From contig JASJCU010000016.1 of NCBI GenBank assembly GCA_030065815.1, positions 1-39,294 on the forward strand: a stretch of 39,294 bases of DNA. Reading direction: 5' to 3'. The notes under the pieces are model-generated. The model made no database searches, was not told the DNA's origin, and saw only the letters and a program-made list of their open reading frames with translations. Below, in pieces: positions 1-6,958 of this stretch. Every line of letters begins with the position of its first letter. The first letter of the stretch is position 1. A program made the position numbers and the translations under genes. The DNA comes from Gammaproteobacteria bacterium (GTDB lineage Bacteria; Pseudomonadota; Gammaproteobacteria; Chromatiales; Chromatiaceae).

Positions 1-2
1 CC

Positions 3-926
3 GATATCGACACCGCCAGCCGGTCGACGCAAGGTCAGGACGACATCGCCGGCACCTACCGCTTCGACGCCTCCGCGGCGTTCGCGCTGCGCACGTTCGA
101 AGGCCGCCTGGTGCGCGGCAAGGACCCGATCGATACGGCTCGAATCGCCGCACGCATCCGCGACATGGACGTCGACGTGCTCGCGGTGCAGGAAGTCGAA
201 GACATCGATGTCCTGAAGCGCTTCAACGCCGTCGACCTCGGCGGGATGTATCAGGAGGTCGTCCTGATCGAAGGCAACGACCGTCGCCTGATCGACGTCG
301 GCGTGTTGTCGAGACTGCCGCTAGGCGCGGTGACGTCGTTCCAGACCGCGGTGCATCCGGAATCGCCCGACGAGCGGGTGTTCGGCCGCGACCTGCTTGC
401 GGTCGAGGTGCTCGACCGGCGCCGCCGGCGCAAACTGCTGACGCTGTACAACACCCATCTCAAGAGTCACTTCGTCCACCACAGCGCTGACCAGACAAGC
501 GGCCGCATACGCAACAACGAGCGACGGCGGCGCCAGGCCGAGACCGTCGCGCGCCTGATCGGCGCGCAGCAGCGCCGCGGGGCGCGCTACGTGCTCGCCG
601 GCGACATGAACGATCCGGTCGATTCCGATCACCTGGCCGCGATGCGCACGATCGACGGCGACCCGCTGGTCGATGCGCTGCGCACGCCGCTCGAATCACG
701 CCCGGCGAAGGCCGAGACCCAGGGTGACGGGCCGCGCACGCCGGCCTGGACCTATCGGCGCAACCCTCCCGGCAGAGACACGCCACCCGAGTACTGGCTG
801 TACGATCAGATCTGGCTCAGCCGCGGGCTGGCGGACCGGCTGCGCTCGGCACACATCGGCCGGCGGACCCGACACGGCGGTGACGGCAGCGATCACGATC
901 CGGCATGGATCCATCTGGCGCTGTAG
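3..926 (+). CDS. Endonuclease/exonuclease/phosphatase family protein (5' truncated by window edge)
   Basis: The reading frame is open from base 3, so the start lies outside the window and only the C-terminal part (about 307 codons) is visible. Motifs of the EEP (DNase I / exonuclease III / inositol-phosphatase fold) superfamily appear in order: QEVED with the metal-binding Glu, NTHLKSH, AGDMND with the catalytic Asp-x-Asn, DQIW, and a terminal GSDHDP with the Asp-His pair. These are the metal and phosphodiester-hydrolysis residues of the family. The substrate (DNA, RNA, lipid or sugar phosphate) cannot be told from these motifs. Secreted bacterial members of this type usually carry an N-terminal signal, which would lie upstream. 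A GTG at 111 is in frame but is not the start, because the coding-like frame continues upstream of it. Confidence 0.85.
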   Translation, partial: DIDTASRSTQGQDDIAGTYRFDASAAFALRTFEGRLVRGKDPIDTARIAARIRDMDVDVLAVQEVEDIDVLKRFNAVDLGGMYQEVVLIEGNDRRLIDVGVLSRLPLGAVTSFQTAVHPESPDERVFGRDLLAVEVLDRRRRRKLLTLYNTHLKSHFVHHSADQTSGRIRNNERRRRQAETVARLIGAQQRRGARYVLAGDMNDPVDSDHLAAMRTIDGDPLVDALRTPLESRPAKAETQGDGPRTPAWTYRRNPPGRDTPPEYWLYDQIWLSRGLADRLRSAHIGRRTRHGGDGSDHDPAWIHLAL

Positions 927-1259
927 TGGCAAATGGGGGCGCCGCCACACGCGACGACGCGACCGACGGCCACCACGTTGCTCGCACTCACACGCCGCCG
1001 ATCCGGGCCCTCGATGGGCAGATGCTCCAGCCCTGCCGGCTAGCAGCTGTCGATCGCGATCGATGTGACGACCGCCGCAGGCAGGCCGGTCGCGTGCCGG
1101 CATGTCGGTGAGGCCAATGAAGACAATGACGGCCCGCCGGCTTCGGTCAGGACCGGATGAGTGCAGAATATCTATAAATAACAGTTATTTAATAGAAATT
1201 ATTAAAAATTTTTCTAGAAATGCGTCGGCGCGCAGCGACGTGCGGCGGTCCCTCCGCGA
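927..1259. other. Intergenic stretch between convergent genes, no gene seen
   Basis: This 333-base gap lies between the stop of the endonuclease-family gene (plus strand) and the stop of the small membrane-protein gene (minus strand). The few open frames in it have no recognisable product or good ribosome-binding site. It contains a 14-base palindrome at 1050-1063 with a GCGATCGC core, a short inverted repeat CGGTC-AG-GACCG near 1145-1156, and a very AT-rich island from about 1165 to 1220. No U-run terminator of standard form is evident. Confidence 0.6.
1165..1220. repeat. AT-rich island with perfect 17-base palindrome
   Basis: Within otherwise GC-rich sequence these roughly 55 bases are nearly all A and T. 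The core is a perfect inverted repeat, TAAATAAC-A-GTTATTTA (1175-1191), followed by AAAAATTTTT at about 1204-1213. It lies between two convergent genes, so it does not look like a normal promoter for either. A bidirectional terminator, a protein-binding site, or a remnant of acquired DNA are all possible; the sequence does not decide between them. Confidence 0.5.
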
Positions 1260-1517
1260 TCATTCGCCAGTAAACACCTTCTCGATCAGTGCCATCTGAT
1301 CTGCGGGCAGGTCACGCAGCGGTGCCGGCGTCAATGCCGGCAGCGGCTCATCACCCTCGATGACCCTGACGCTGGCCTGGTCCGCCGGTGGCGTTGGGGG
1401 CGATTCGGCCTCGACCATGACGATGCGCAGGTACAGCCCGATCGCCAGCGCCAGCAGCACGACCACCACCACCTTGGAATACAGCCCGCCACCCGGGGTC
1501 GCTTGATTGTCCGTCAT
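1260..1517 (-). CDS. Small single-pass membrane protein, function unknown
   Basis: The 85-residue product has an N-terminal cytoplasmic stretch, one strongly hydrophobic segment at about residues 15-32 (VVVVVLLALAIGLYL), then a proline- and acid-rich tail predicted to be periplasmic. The start is supported by AAGAGG seven bases upstream of the ATG. I do not recognise the family. It lies 40 bases downstream of the remnant gene at 1558-1918 on the same strand and could be the last gene of the nagZ-hpt-mtiP transcript. Codon choice matches its neighbours, which favours a real gene over a chance frame. Confidence 0.55.
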   Translation of the reverse strand: MTDNQATPGGGLYSKVVVVVLLALAIGLYLRIVMVEAESPPTPPADQASVRVIEGDEPLPALTPAPLRDLPADQMALIEKVFTGE

Positions 1518-1557
1518 CGCTAACCTCTTCGCCTGATCTTGTTACCGACATTATCCC

Positions 1558-1918
1558 TCATCTGCCGGCGCCGCTCAGCATGCATTTGCCGGCCCATGCC
1601 GTGGTCGAGGCCGGTGTACCCGGTGTCCACGCAACGACGGCGATAATCCAGTCACCGCGTCGTCCGACGACGCGCACGGTACGGCTTCTCGCCCGCTTCG
1701 AGGTCCCTGTGGATGCCCTTGCCGCTCGTGTGCACCAGGCCGACCGCGGACTGCCGTCCATCGGACCAGTACACGGTTGATGTCGACTGCCGGGCCAACG
1801 CTGGCGGCAACAGCTACCCGGGGTGATGCCGGGCATCGCGGTAGCCGTTGTCAGCGAGCCGCTGCCACGGTCAGTGCGCCACCGAACCCGCAGCGAGCAG
1901 CGCCATAGCGGGCATCAT
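1558..1918 (-). pseudogene. Decayed gene for a small exported protein (two in-frame stops and one frameshift)
   Basis: An ATG at 1918 overlaps the mtiP stop (ATGA) and opens a signal-peptide-like start, MMPAMALLAAGSVAH. In that same frame there is a TGA at 1871-1873, then WQRLADNGYRDARHHPG, then a TAG at 1814-1816, then a 53-codon stretch that includes STVYWSDGRQSAVGLVHTSG. The sense then moves to another frame near 1655-1710 and runs through VRVVGRRGDWIIAVVAWTPG to a TGA at 1558. Third codon positions stay GC-rich across the joined segments, as in the real genes nearby. I do not recognise the family. Reading: a recently inactivated last gene of the nagZ operon. Sequencing errors are an alternative, though three separate lesions in 360 bases make that less likely. 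Confidence 0.45.
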
Positions 1919-2652
1919 TCGGCGGCGACAACGGCAAGGATGCGGCGGGCGCGCTGCATGCCGTCTGCGAGATGACGATCGATCTCGGCCATCGTGATCG
2001 GGCCTTCGGACTTGCCCGCCGCCCAATTGACGCTCAGTGCCAGACACGCGTAGCACAGCCCGAGTTCGCGCGCCAACGAGGCCTCCGGCATGCCGGTCAT
2101 GCCGACGACGTCGCAGCCGTCGCGCTCCATCCGCGTGATCTCGGCCGCGCTCTCCAGGCGCGGCCCCTGCGTGGCACCGTAGGTACCGCCGTCGTGCGTC
2201 GCGACGCCGGCGCGATGGGCACCGCGCAGCAGTGCCTCGCGCAGTTCGTCGCAATAAGGCCGCGTGAAGTCGATATGCGTGACCGCGGGCAGGTCGACCT
2301 CGAACAGCGTGTGCTCCCTGCCCCAGGTGTAGTCGATGATCTGGTCCGGCACCACCAGCATACCCGGCGACATCGAACGGGTGATGCCGCCGACCGCGGC
2401 CATGCCGATCACGTTCTCGACACCGGCGTGCTTCATCGCCCACAGGTTGGCGCGGTAATTGACACGGTGCGGCGGCAAGGTGTGTGCGGGTCCGTGGCGC
2501 GGCAGGAACACGATCGGGCTGCCGTCGAAACGACCGAACGTCAGCGGTGCCGACGGCTCACCGTAGGGTGTCGTGATGATCTCCTGGCGCTCGATGCTCA
2601 GCGCCTGCAGACGCGTCAGACCCGAACCACCGATGATTCCCAGTGCTTGCAC
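1915..2652 (-). CDS. mtiP: S-methyl-5'-thioinosine phosphorylase (MTAP/PNP family)
   Basis: This enzyme cleaves 5'-methylthioinosine with phosphate to hypoxanthine and 5-methylthioribose-1-phosphate, salvaging the by-product of polyamine and acyl-homoserine-lactone synthesis. The 245-residue product has GIIGGSGL at 5-12, the phosphate-binding PRHGPAH at 51-57, and GMTGMPEASLA at 184-194, where adenosine-type MTAPs usually differ. The start is taken as GTG at 2652, which gives MQALGIIGGSGL and a 22-base gap after hpt. Longer ATG starts would run back into hpt. The order nagZ then MTI phosphorylase matches Pseudomonas aeruginosa PA3005-PA3004, where the enzyme is inosine-specific. It could still be an MTA phosphorylase; specificity needs an assay. 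Confidence 0.87.
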   Translation of the reverse strand: MQALGIIGGSGLTRLQALSIERQEIITTPYGEPSAPLTFGRFDGSPIVFLPRHGPAHTLPPHRVNYRANLWAMKHAGVENVIGMAAVGGITRSMSPGMLVVPDQIIDYTWGREHTLFEVDLPAVTHIDFTRPYCDELREALLRGAHRAGVATHDGGTYGATQGPRLESAAEITRMERDGCDVVGMTGMPEASLARELGLCYACLALSVNWAAGKSEGPITMAEIDRHLADGMQRARRILAVVAAE

Positions 2653-2674
2653 TGACGCTGCGCCCCGCTCGCTG

Positions 2675-3226
2675 TCATTGATCGGCCACGGCGAAGATAC
2701 CCGGGGCATTCCGCCAATAGCCCTTGTAGTCCATACCGTAGCCGAACACATAGCGGTCGGGCACGGTCAGGCCGATGTAGTCGACCGTCGGACGCACACC
2801 GCGGTCATGGGCCTTGCGCACCAGCACCGCGGCGCGCAGGCTGGCCGGCTCGAAACGCCGACAGAAGCTCAGGATGGAATCGAGCGTATAACCCTCGTCG
2901 AGGATGTCGTCGACGACCAGCAGGTGCCTGCCGGCCAGATCCTGGCTCGGCTCGACCCTCCAGTGCAGTTCGTCACCCTGGGTGCGTTCACGGTAGCGGG
3001 TGGCGTGCATATAGTCGACGCGCAACGCGAAGTGCAGCCGCGACATCAGTGCCGCCGTGGTCACGAGGCCACCGTTCATGACGCAGATCATCACGACATC
3101 GCGGCCGCCGAGGTCACGCTCGATGCAAACGGCCATGTCGTCGAGCGCACGCTGGACGGTCACATCGTCGTGGATGCAATCGGCCTCGCGCATCACCCGT
3201 TCGGCTTCGTCTCTGAGATCGCTCAT
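2675..3226 (-). CDS. hpt: Hypoxanthine-guanine phosphoribosyltransferase
   Basis: A cytosolic purine-salvage enzyme that converts hypoxanthine (or guanine) and PRPP to IMP (or GMP). The 183-residue product carries the PRPP-binding loop VVDDILDEGYTL at about 104-115 with the paired acidic residues, and the dinucleotide VMNGG near 49-53 used in pyrophosphate binding. The ATG at 3226 overlaps the nagZ stop as ATGA, implying translational coupling. Its position directly before the MTI phosphorylase gene fits a route in which hypoxanthine released by that enzyme is turned straight into IMP. Confidence 0.92.
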   Translation of the reverse strand: MSDLRDEAERVMREADCIHDDVTVQRALDDMAVCIERDLGGRDVVMICVMNGGLVTTAALMSRLHFALRVDYMHATRYRERTQGDELHWRVEPSQDLAGRHLLVVDDILDEGYTLDSILSFCRRFEPASLRAAVLVRKAHDRGVRPTVDYIGLTVPDRYVFGYGMDYKGYWRNAPGIFAVADQ

Positions 3227-4281
3227 GACAGGTCGCCAAGGTCAAAGGCCAGGTTGCCGGCCGTGGTCATATTGTCGGCGAGTGCCACGGCGCGATGCCA
3301 GCGACCGTCCTCGCGCAGCCGTTTCATCGTCCGCGCCGGCCGACCGTGCAGCCGCGCGGTACGCGACTGTGCGACCGGGTCGTGATAACCCGCGAGTGCA
3401 TTGAGCACCTCCTGTGCGCCGTGCGGATTGTTGCACACCAGTACCATGTCGCATCCGGCCCGCAGCGCCGCGTTGGCACGGTCGGCATAACCGCCGGCCC
3501 ATTCGGCCGCGGCCATGCTCAGATCGTCACTGAATATCACACCCTGAAAGCGCAACTGTTCGCGCAGGACATCCTGCAGCCAGAAGCGTGAGAACCCGGC
3601 CGGTTTGGCGTCGCACGCGGAGAAGACCACGTGCGCGGGCATGATGCCCTCCAGGCCATTGTCGATCAGGCGGGCGAACGCGCGCAGGTCGTGTGCATTG
3701 ATCTCGTCGAAGGCGCGCTCGTCGATGGGCAGATCGAGGTGGGAATCGGCGACGACGCCGCCGTGGCCGGGAAAATGTTTCCCGACGCTGATCATGCCGC
3801 CCTCGCGCGCACCGAGCATCCAGGATCCGGCGAGGCGACCGACGCGATCGGGCGTGTCGGCAAACGCACGATCACCGATCACGCCGCTGACGCCGAAGTC
3901 AAGGTCGGCGACCGGGGCGAAGCTGAAGTCGATGCCGGCGGCACGCAGCTCCGCGGCCATCAGCCAGCCCATCTCGCGCGCCGCATGGCGGGCGGCCTGT
4001 TCGTCGCCGCGGGCGCACTGCCAATAGCTCGCGGCGGCAGGCAGGCGGGTGAAGCCCTGCTGGAAACGTTGCACACGCCCGCCTTCCTGGTCGACGGCGA
4101 TCAGCAGGTGCGGCGAGCGCAGCTCATGTATCTCGTGCGTCAGCCGATACAGCTGTTGAGTCGACGAGAAGTTGCGCGTAAACAGGATCACCCCGCCGGT
4201 CGCCGGGTGGCACAACAGATCACGGTCGGCACCGGTCAGCTCGGTACCGGCAATATCGATCATGACCGGGCCGTGGAGCAT
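3223..4281 (-). CDS. nagZ: Beta-N-acetylhexosaminidase NagZ (murein recycling)
   Basis: A cytoplasmic glycoside hydrolase of family 3 that removes N-acetylglucosamine from GlcNAc-anhydroMurNAc-peptides during cell-wall recycling. The 352-residue product has AVDQEGGRVQRF at 62-73, the diagnostic KHFPGHG at 168-174 followed by DSH at 179-181 (the mobile loop Asp/His pair), and FSDDLSM at 250-256 containing the nucleophile Asp. The start at 4281 (MLHGPVM) is chosen because a strong AGGAGG lies eight bases upstream. A much longer open frame continues upstream but runs antisense through the divergent gene at 4351. First gene of the nagZ-hpt-mtiP operon. Confidence 0.95.
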   Translation of the reverse strand: MLHGPVMIDIAGTELTGADRDLLCHPATGGVILFTRNFSSTQQLYRLTHEIHELRSPHLLIAVDQEGGRVQRFQQGFTRLPAAASYWQCARGDEQAARHAAREMGWLMAAELRAAGIDFSFAPVADLDFGVSGVIGDRAFADTPDRVGRLAGSWMLGAREGGMISVGKHFPGHGGVVADSHLDLPIDERAFDEINAHDLRAFARLIDNGLEGIMPAHVVFSACDAKPAGFSRFWLQDVLREQLRFQGVIFSDDLSMAAAEWAGGYADRANAALRAGCDMVLVCNNPHGAQEVLNALAGYHDPVAQSRTARLHGRPARTMKRLREDGRWHRAVALADNMTTAGNLAFDLGDLS

Positions 4282-4350
4282 CAGGCCGGCCTCCTGTCGG
4301 AGCGGACACCTCTCGTCGACACGCTGCGATTCTCCTGTCGGTAAGGGCTC

Positions 4351-4761
4351 ATGATATTGCGTGCATTGTATCCAGCACTGGCGTTCCTGTTCCTCGCGGC
4401 CGCTCTCGGCGCCCCGGCGTTCGCCGAAGACGAAGACACGCCCGCCGAGGATATCGGCTACTACGCGCTCAAGCCGTCGATCGTCAGCAACCTGACCGGC
4501 GGACCCAAGTACATCCGCTGCGACGTCCAGCTGATGACCAAGCATGCCTCCGAAATACCGAAAATTGAACTGCACTCGCCGGCTCTGCGGCATGCGATGC
4601 TGCTGCTGGTGGCCGGCCAGGACGGCAACAAGCTGTTGACCCGCGACGGCAAGGAAGGCCTGCGCAAAGCCGCGCTCGCAGCCGTGCAGGCGCAGCTCGA
4701 GGAACTGACCGGCGACCCGATCGTCAATGACCTGTTCTTCACCGCGTACTACGTGAAGTGA
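4351..4761 (+). CDS. FliL-like secreted/periplasmic protein
   Basis: The 136-residue product begins with a clear signal peptide, with a hydrophobic core at 5-20 and a likely cleavage after PAFA. The rest matches the flagellar basal-body-associated FliL family pattern: YYALKPSIVSNL, a short strand ending in IELHSPALRHAMLLL, and the C-terminal FTAYYVK. Unlike classical FliL it has a cleavable-looking signal and no long linker. No flagellar or motility genes lie near it, so a motor role is not supported. AAGGG precedes the ATG. It is divergent from nagZ (69 bases apart), and its last 23 bases overlap convergently with the permease gene on the other strand. Confidence 0.75.
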   Translation: MILRALYPALAFLFLAAALGAPAFAEDEDTPAEDIGYYALKPSIVSNLTGGPKYIRCDVQLMTKHASEIPKIELHSPALRHAMLLLVAGQDGNKLLTRDGKEGLRKAALAAVQAQLEELTGDPIVNDLFFTAYYVK

Positions 4762-5536
4762 CGTCGAAACGGTCGCGTAGCGCGTCGCCGAGCAGGTTGG
4801 CCGCCATCACGACGAAAAACAGCGCAAGCCCGGGGACCAGCACCAGGTGGGGCGCGACCAGCAGGTAGCGCACACCGTCGCGTATCATGCTGCCCCACGA
4901 CGCACCCGGGGGCTGGATCCCGAGACCGAGGAACGACAGACCGGCCTCGGCGACGACCGCGCCGGCGATACCGAAACTGGCCTCGACCCAGACCGGCGCC
5001 AGCGTCAGCGGCAGCAAATGGCGGCGTAGGATCGCCAGGGTCCCCTGCCCCATCGCGACGGCGGCGAGCACGTGTTCGCGGCGCTTCAGCGACAGCACCT
5101 GCACGCGGACCAGGCGCGCGTAGCCGACCCAGCCCATCGCCGCCAGCGCGATGATGACGTTTTCGATACCGGGTCCGAGCATGGCGGCCATCGCGATGGC
5201 CAGCAGAATGCCGGGAAACGCCAGGAACACGTCGATCAGGCGGCTGATCACGCGATCGACCCAGCCACCGAGAAATCCGGCCAGCAGCCCGATGGCAATG
5301 CCGATCGACGCCGCGAGTCCCACTGTGGTGACCGCGACCAGCAGCGACACGCCGGCACCGGCGAGCAGGCGCGCAGCGACCGAGCGACCGAGGTCGTCAG
5401 TGCCCAGCCAGGCCGCGTCGGACGGCGGCAGCAGGATCTGCGGCAGCGAGATACGGTTGGGATCGAGGCCGGCGCTGGCACCGAGCACGGCCATGACCAC
5501 CCAGGCCAGCAGCACGGCGACGGCGAAGCGGGTCAC
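4739..5536 (-). CDS. ABC transporter permease, peptide/nickel type (OppC/DppC family)
   Basis: An inner-membrane subunit of a peptide-class importer. The 265-residue protein has an N-terminal membrane segment, the short periplasmic LGTDDLGRS motif, a block of hydrophobic helices, and the family signature EAGLSFLGLGIQPPGASWG that contacts the ATPase. The start is GTG at 5536, which overlaps the stop of the preceding permease gene as GTGA; longer frames run into that gene. Last gene of the cluster; no ATPase gene follows it. It overlaps the FliL-like gene tail to tail. Confidence 0.9.
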   Translation of the reverse strand: MTRFAVAVLLAWVVMAVLGASAGLDPNRISLPQILLPPSDAAWLGTDDLGRSVAARLLAGAGVSLLVAVTTVGLAASIGIAIGLLAGFLGGWVDRVISRLIDVFLAFPGILLAIAMAAMLGPGIENVIIALAAMGWVGYARLVRVQVLSLKRREHVLAAVAMGQGTLAILRRHLLPLTLAPVWVEASFGIAGAVVAEAGLSFLGLGIQPPGASWGSMIRDGVRYLLVAPHLVLVPGLALFFVVMAANLLGDALRDRFDVTSRSTR

Positions 5537-6453
5537 GCGGCCTCCCGGATGCGCGGATCGGCGCTCGCCGCGAGCGCGTCGGCCAGGCGATTGGCGAGCA
5601 CGTAGCCGACGGCGATCAGCAGCACGACGCCCTGCACGACCGGGTAGTCGCGCTGGCGGATCGCGTCGATCAGCAGCGTGCCGACGCCAGGCCACGCGAA
5701 CACCACTTCGGTGATCACGGCCCCGGCCAGCAACCCGCCCAGTTGCAGGCCGAGCACCGTGACCACCGGGGGCAGCGCATTCGGCAGGGCGTGGCGCAGC
5801 AGGACGGCGGTGTCGTCCAGGCCCTTGCAGCGTGCGGTCAGCAGGTAGGGCTGCGACAGGATCTCGAGCAGGCTGCTGCGCAGCATGCGGGTCGTGATCG
5901 CCGCCATCGACAGGCCCAGCGTCAGCGCCGGCAGCACCAGGCTGCCCGGCTCGACGTTGCCGCTGACCGGCGTCCAGCCGAGCCCGATCGAGAACAACAG
6001 CACCAGCAGCGGCCCGAGCCAGAAGTTGGGAATCGACATGCCGAGCAACGCCGTGCCCTGTGCGATCAGGTCAGGCCAGCGACCGCGGTAGCGGGCCGCG
6101 ACGATACCCAGCGGCAGCGCAACGACGACGACCAGCGCGAACGCCGCGCCGGCGAGCAGCAATGTCGCCGGCAGGCGTTCGAGTACGACATCGGCGACCG
6201 GGCGGTGGCGGACCAGCGAATCGCCGAGATCGCCACGCGCCAGGTCGGCATAGAACTGCCACCAGCGCTCCAGCAGCGGCCGGTCGAGGCCGAGCGCCGC
6301 ACGCATCGCGCTGCGGTCGGCGGCTCGCGCCGACTCGCCGAGCACGACATCCACCGGGTCGCCGGGTACCAGCGCAAGCAGGAAGAACACCAGGGTCGTG
6401 ACGCCGAACAACACGATCAGCGTATCGGACAGCGACCTGAGCAATCGCTGCAT
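5533..6453 (-). CDS. ABC transporter permease, peptide/nickel type (OppB/DppB family)
   Basis: A 306-residue inner-membrane permease that starts with the typical cytoplasmic RLLRSLSDTLIVLFGV helix and the LVPGDP motif of OppB-like proteins, followed by about five more membrane segments and the EVVFAWPGVGTLLIDAI loop near the C-terminus. It pairs with the OppC-like gene directly downstream (4-base overlap), and the receptor lipoprotein is encoded upstream beyond the L,D-transpeptidase gene. Four bases separate it from that gene. The transported substrate cannot be read from sequence; peptides, murein peptides or metal chelates are the usual ligands of this class. Confidence 0.9.
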   Translation of the reverse strand: MQRLLRSLSDTLIVLFGVTTLVFFLLALVPGDPVDVVLGESARAADRSAMRAALGLDRPLLERWWQFYADLARGDLGDSLVRHRPVADVVLERLPATLLLAGAAFALVVVVALPLGIVAARYRGRWPDLIAQGTALLGMSIPNFWLGPLLVLLFSIGLGWTPVSGNVEPGSLVLPALTLGLSMAAITTRMLRSSLLEILSQPYLLTARCKGLDDTAVLLRHALPNALPPVVTVLGLQLGGLLAGAVITEVVFAWPGVGTLLIDAIRQRDYPVVQGVVLLIAVGYVLANRLADALAASADPRIREAA

Positions 6454-6457
6454 GTGG

Positions 6458-6958
6458 TCAATCGGTGCCGTCGATCGACACGCGACTGCCGACCCGCAGC
6501 CGCGCGAATAGCGCGATCACGTCGTCGTTGCGCATCCGGATGCAGCCATGCGATCGCGGCACGCCCATCGGCTCGCTGTCCGGACAGCCGTGGATATAGA
6601 TGAAACGACGCAGCGTGTCGCAACTGCCGCCACGGTTGAACCCGGACTGTGTGCCGGTGAGCCAGACGATGCGGGTCAGGATCCAGTCGCGGTCCGGGTA
6701 GGCCCGGCCGAGCTCCGGTGAATAGATCTCGCCGCTCGGACGGCGGCCGACGAACACGCTGTTGACCGCGCAGCCGGCGCCGATCAGCAGGCGCACACGA
6801 TGTTCACCGCGCGGCGTGCAGCCGCTGTCGGCGAGTTCGCCGACGCCATTGCGTGCTGTCGATACCGGCCAGTGCGCGATCGCGTCGTCGCCCGCGAGCA
6901 GCGTCAGTCGCTGCCGTGCGATATCGACCCGCACCCAGGTGTCGCGGCTAGTGCCCAT
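6458..6958 (-). CDS. L,D-transpeptidase (YkuD domain) without a signal peptide
   Basis: The 166-residue protein has the YkuD active-site signature IHGCPDSEPMG followed by RSHGCIRM with the catalytic Cys. YkuD enzymes form or trim meso-DAP crosslinks or attach lipoproteins to peptidoglycan, normally in the periplasm. Here the N-terminus (MGTSRDTWVRVDIARQRL) goes straight into the domain with no hydrophobic export signal. The ATG at 6958 overlaps the stop of the receptor gene by 11 bases, and alternative upstream starts were not evident. Its place between an ABC receptor gene and its permeases suggests a link between the imported ligand and murein, which is an inference. Confidence 0.88.
   Translation of the reverse strand: MGTSRDTWVRVDIARQRLTLLAGDDAIAHWPVSTARNGVGELADSGCTPRGEHRVRLLIGAGCAVNSVFVGRRPSGEIYSPELGRAYPDRDWILTRIVWLTGTQSGFNRGGSCDTLRRFIYIHGCPDSEPMGVPRSHGCIRMRNDDVIALFARLRVGSRVSIDGTD

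Noticed and set aside
1050-1063. 14-base palindrome with a GCGATCGC core
   Set aside because: A single occurrence noted in the gap, with no second copy or spacing pattern; not enough to call a repeat family or binding site.
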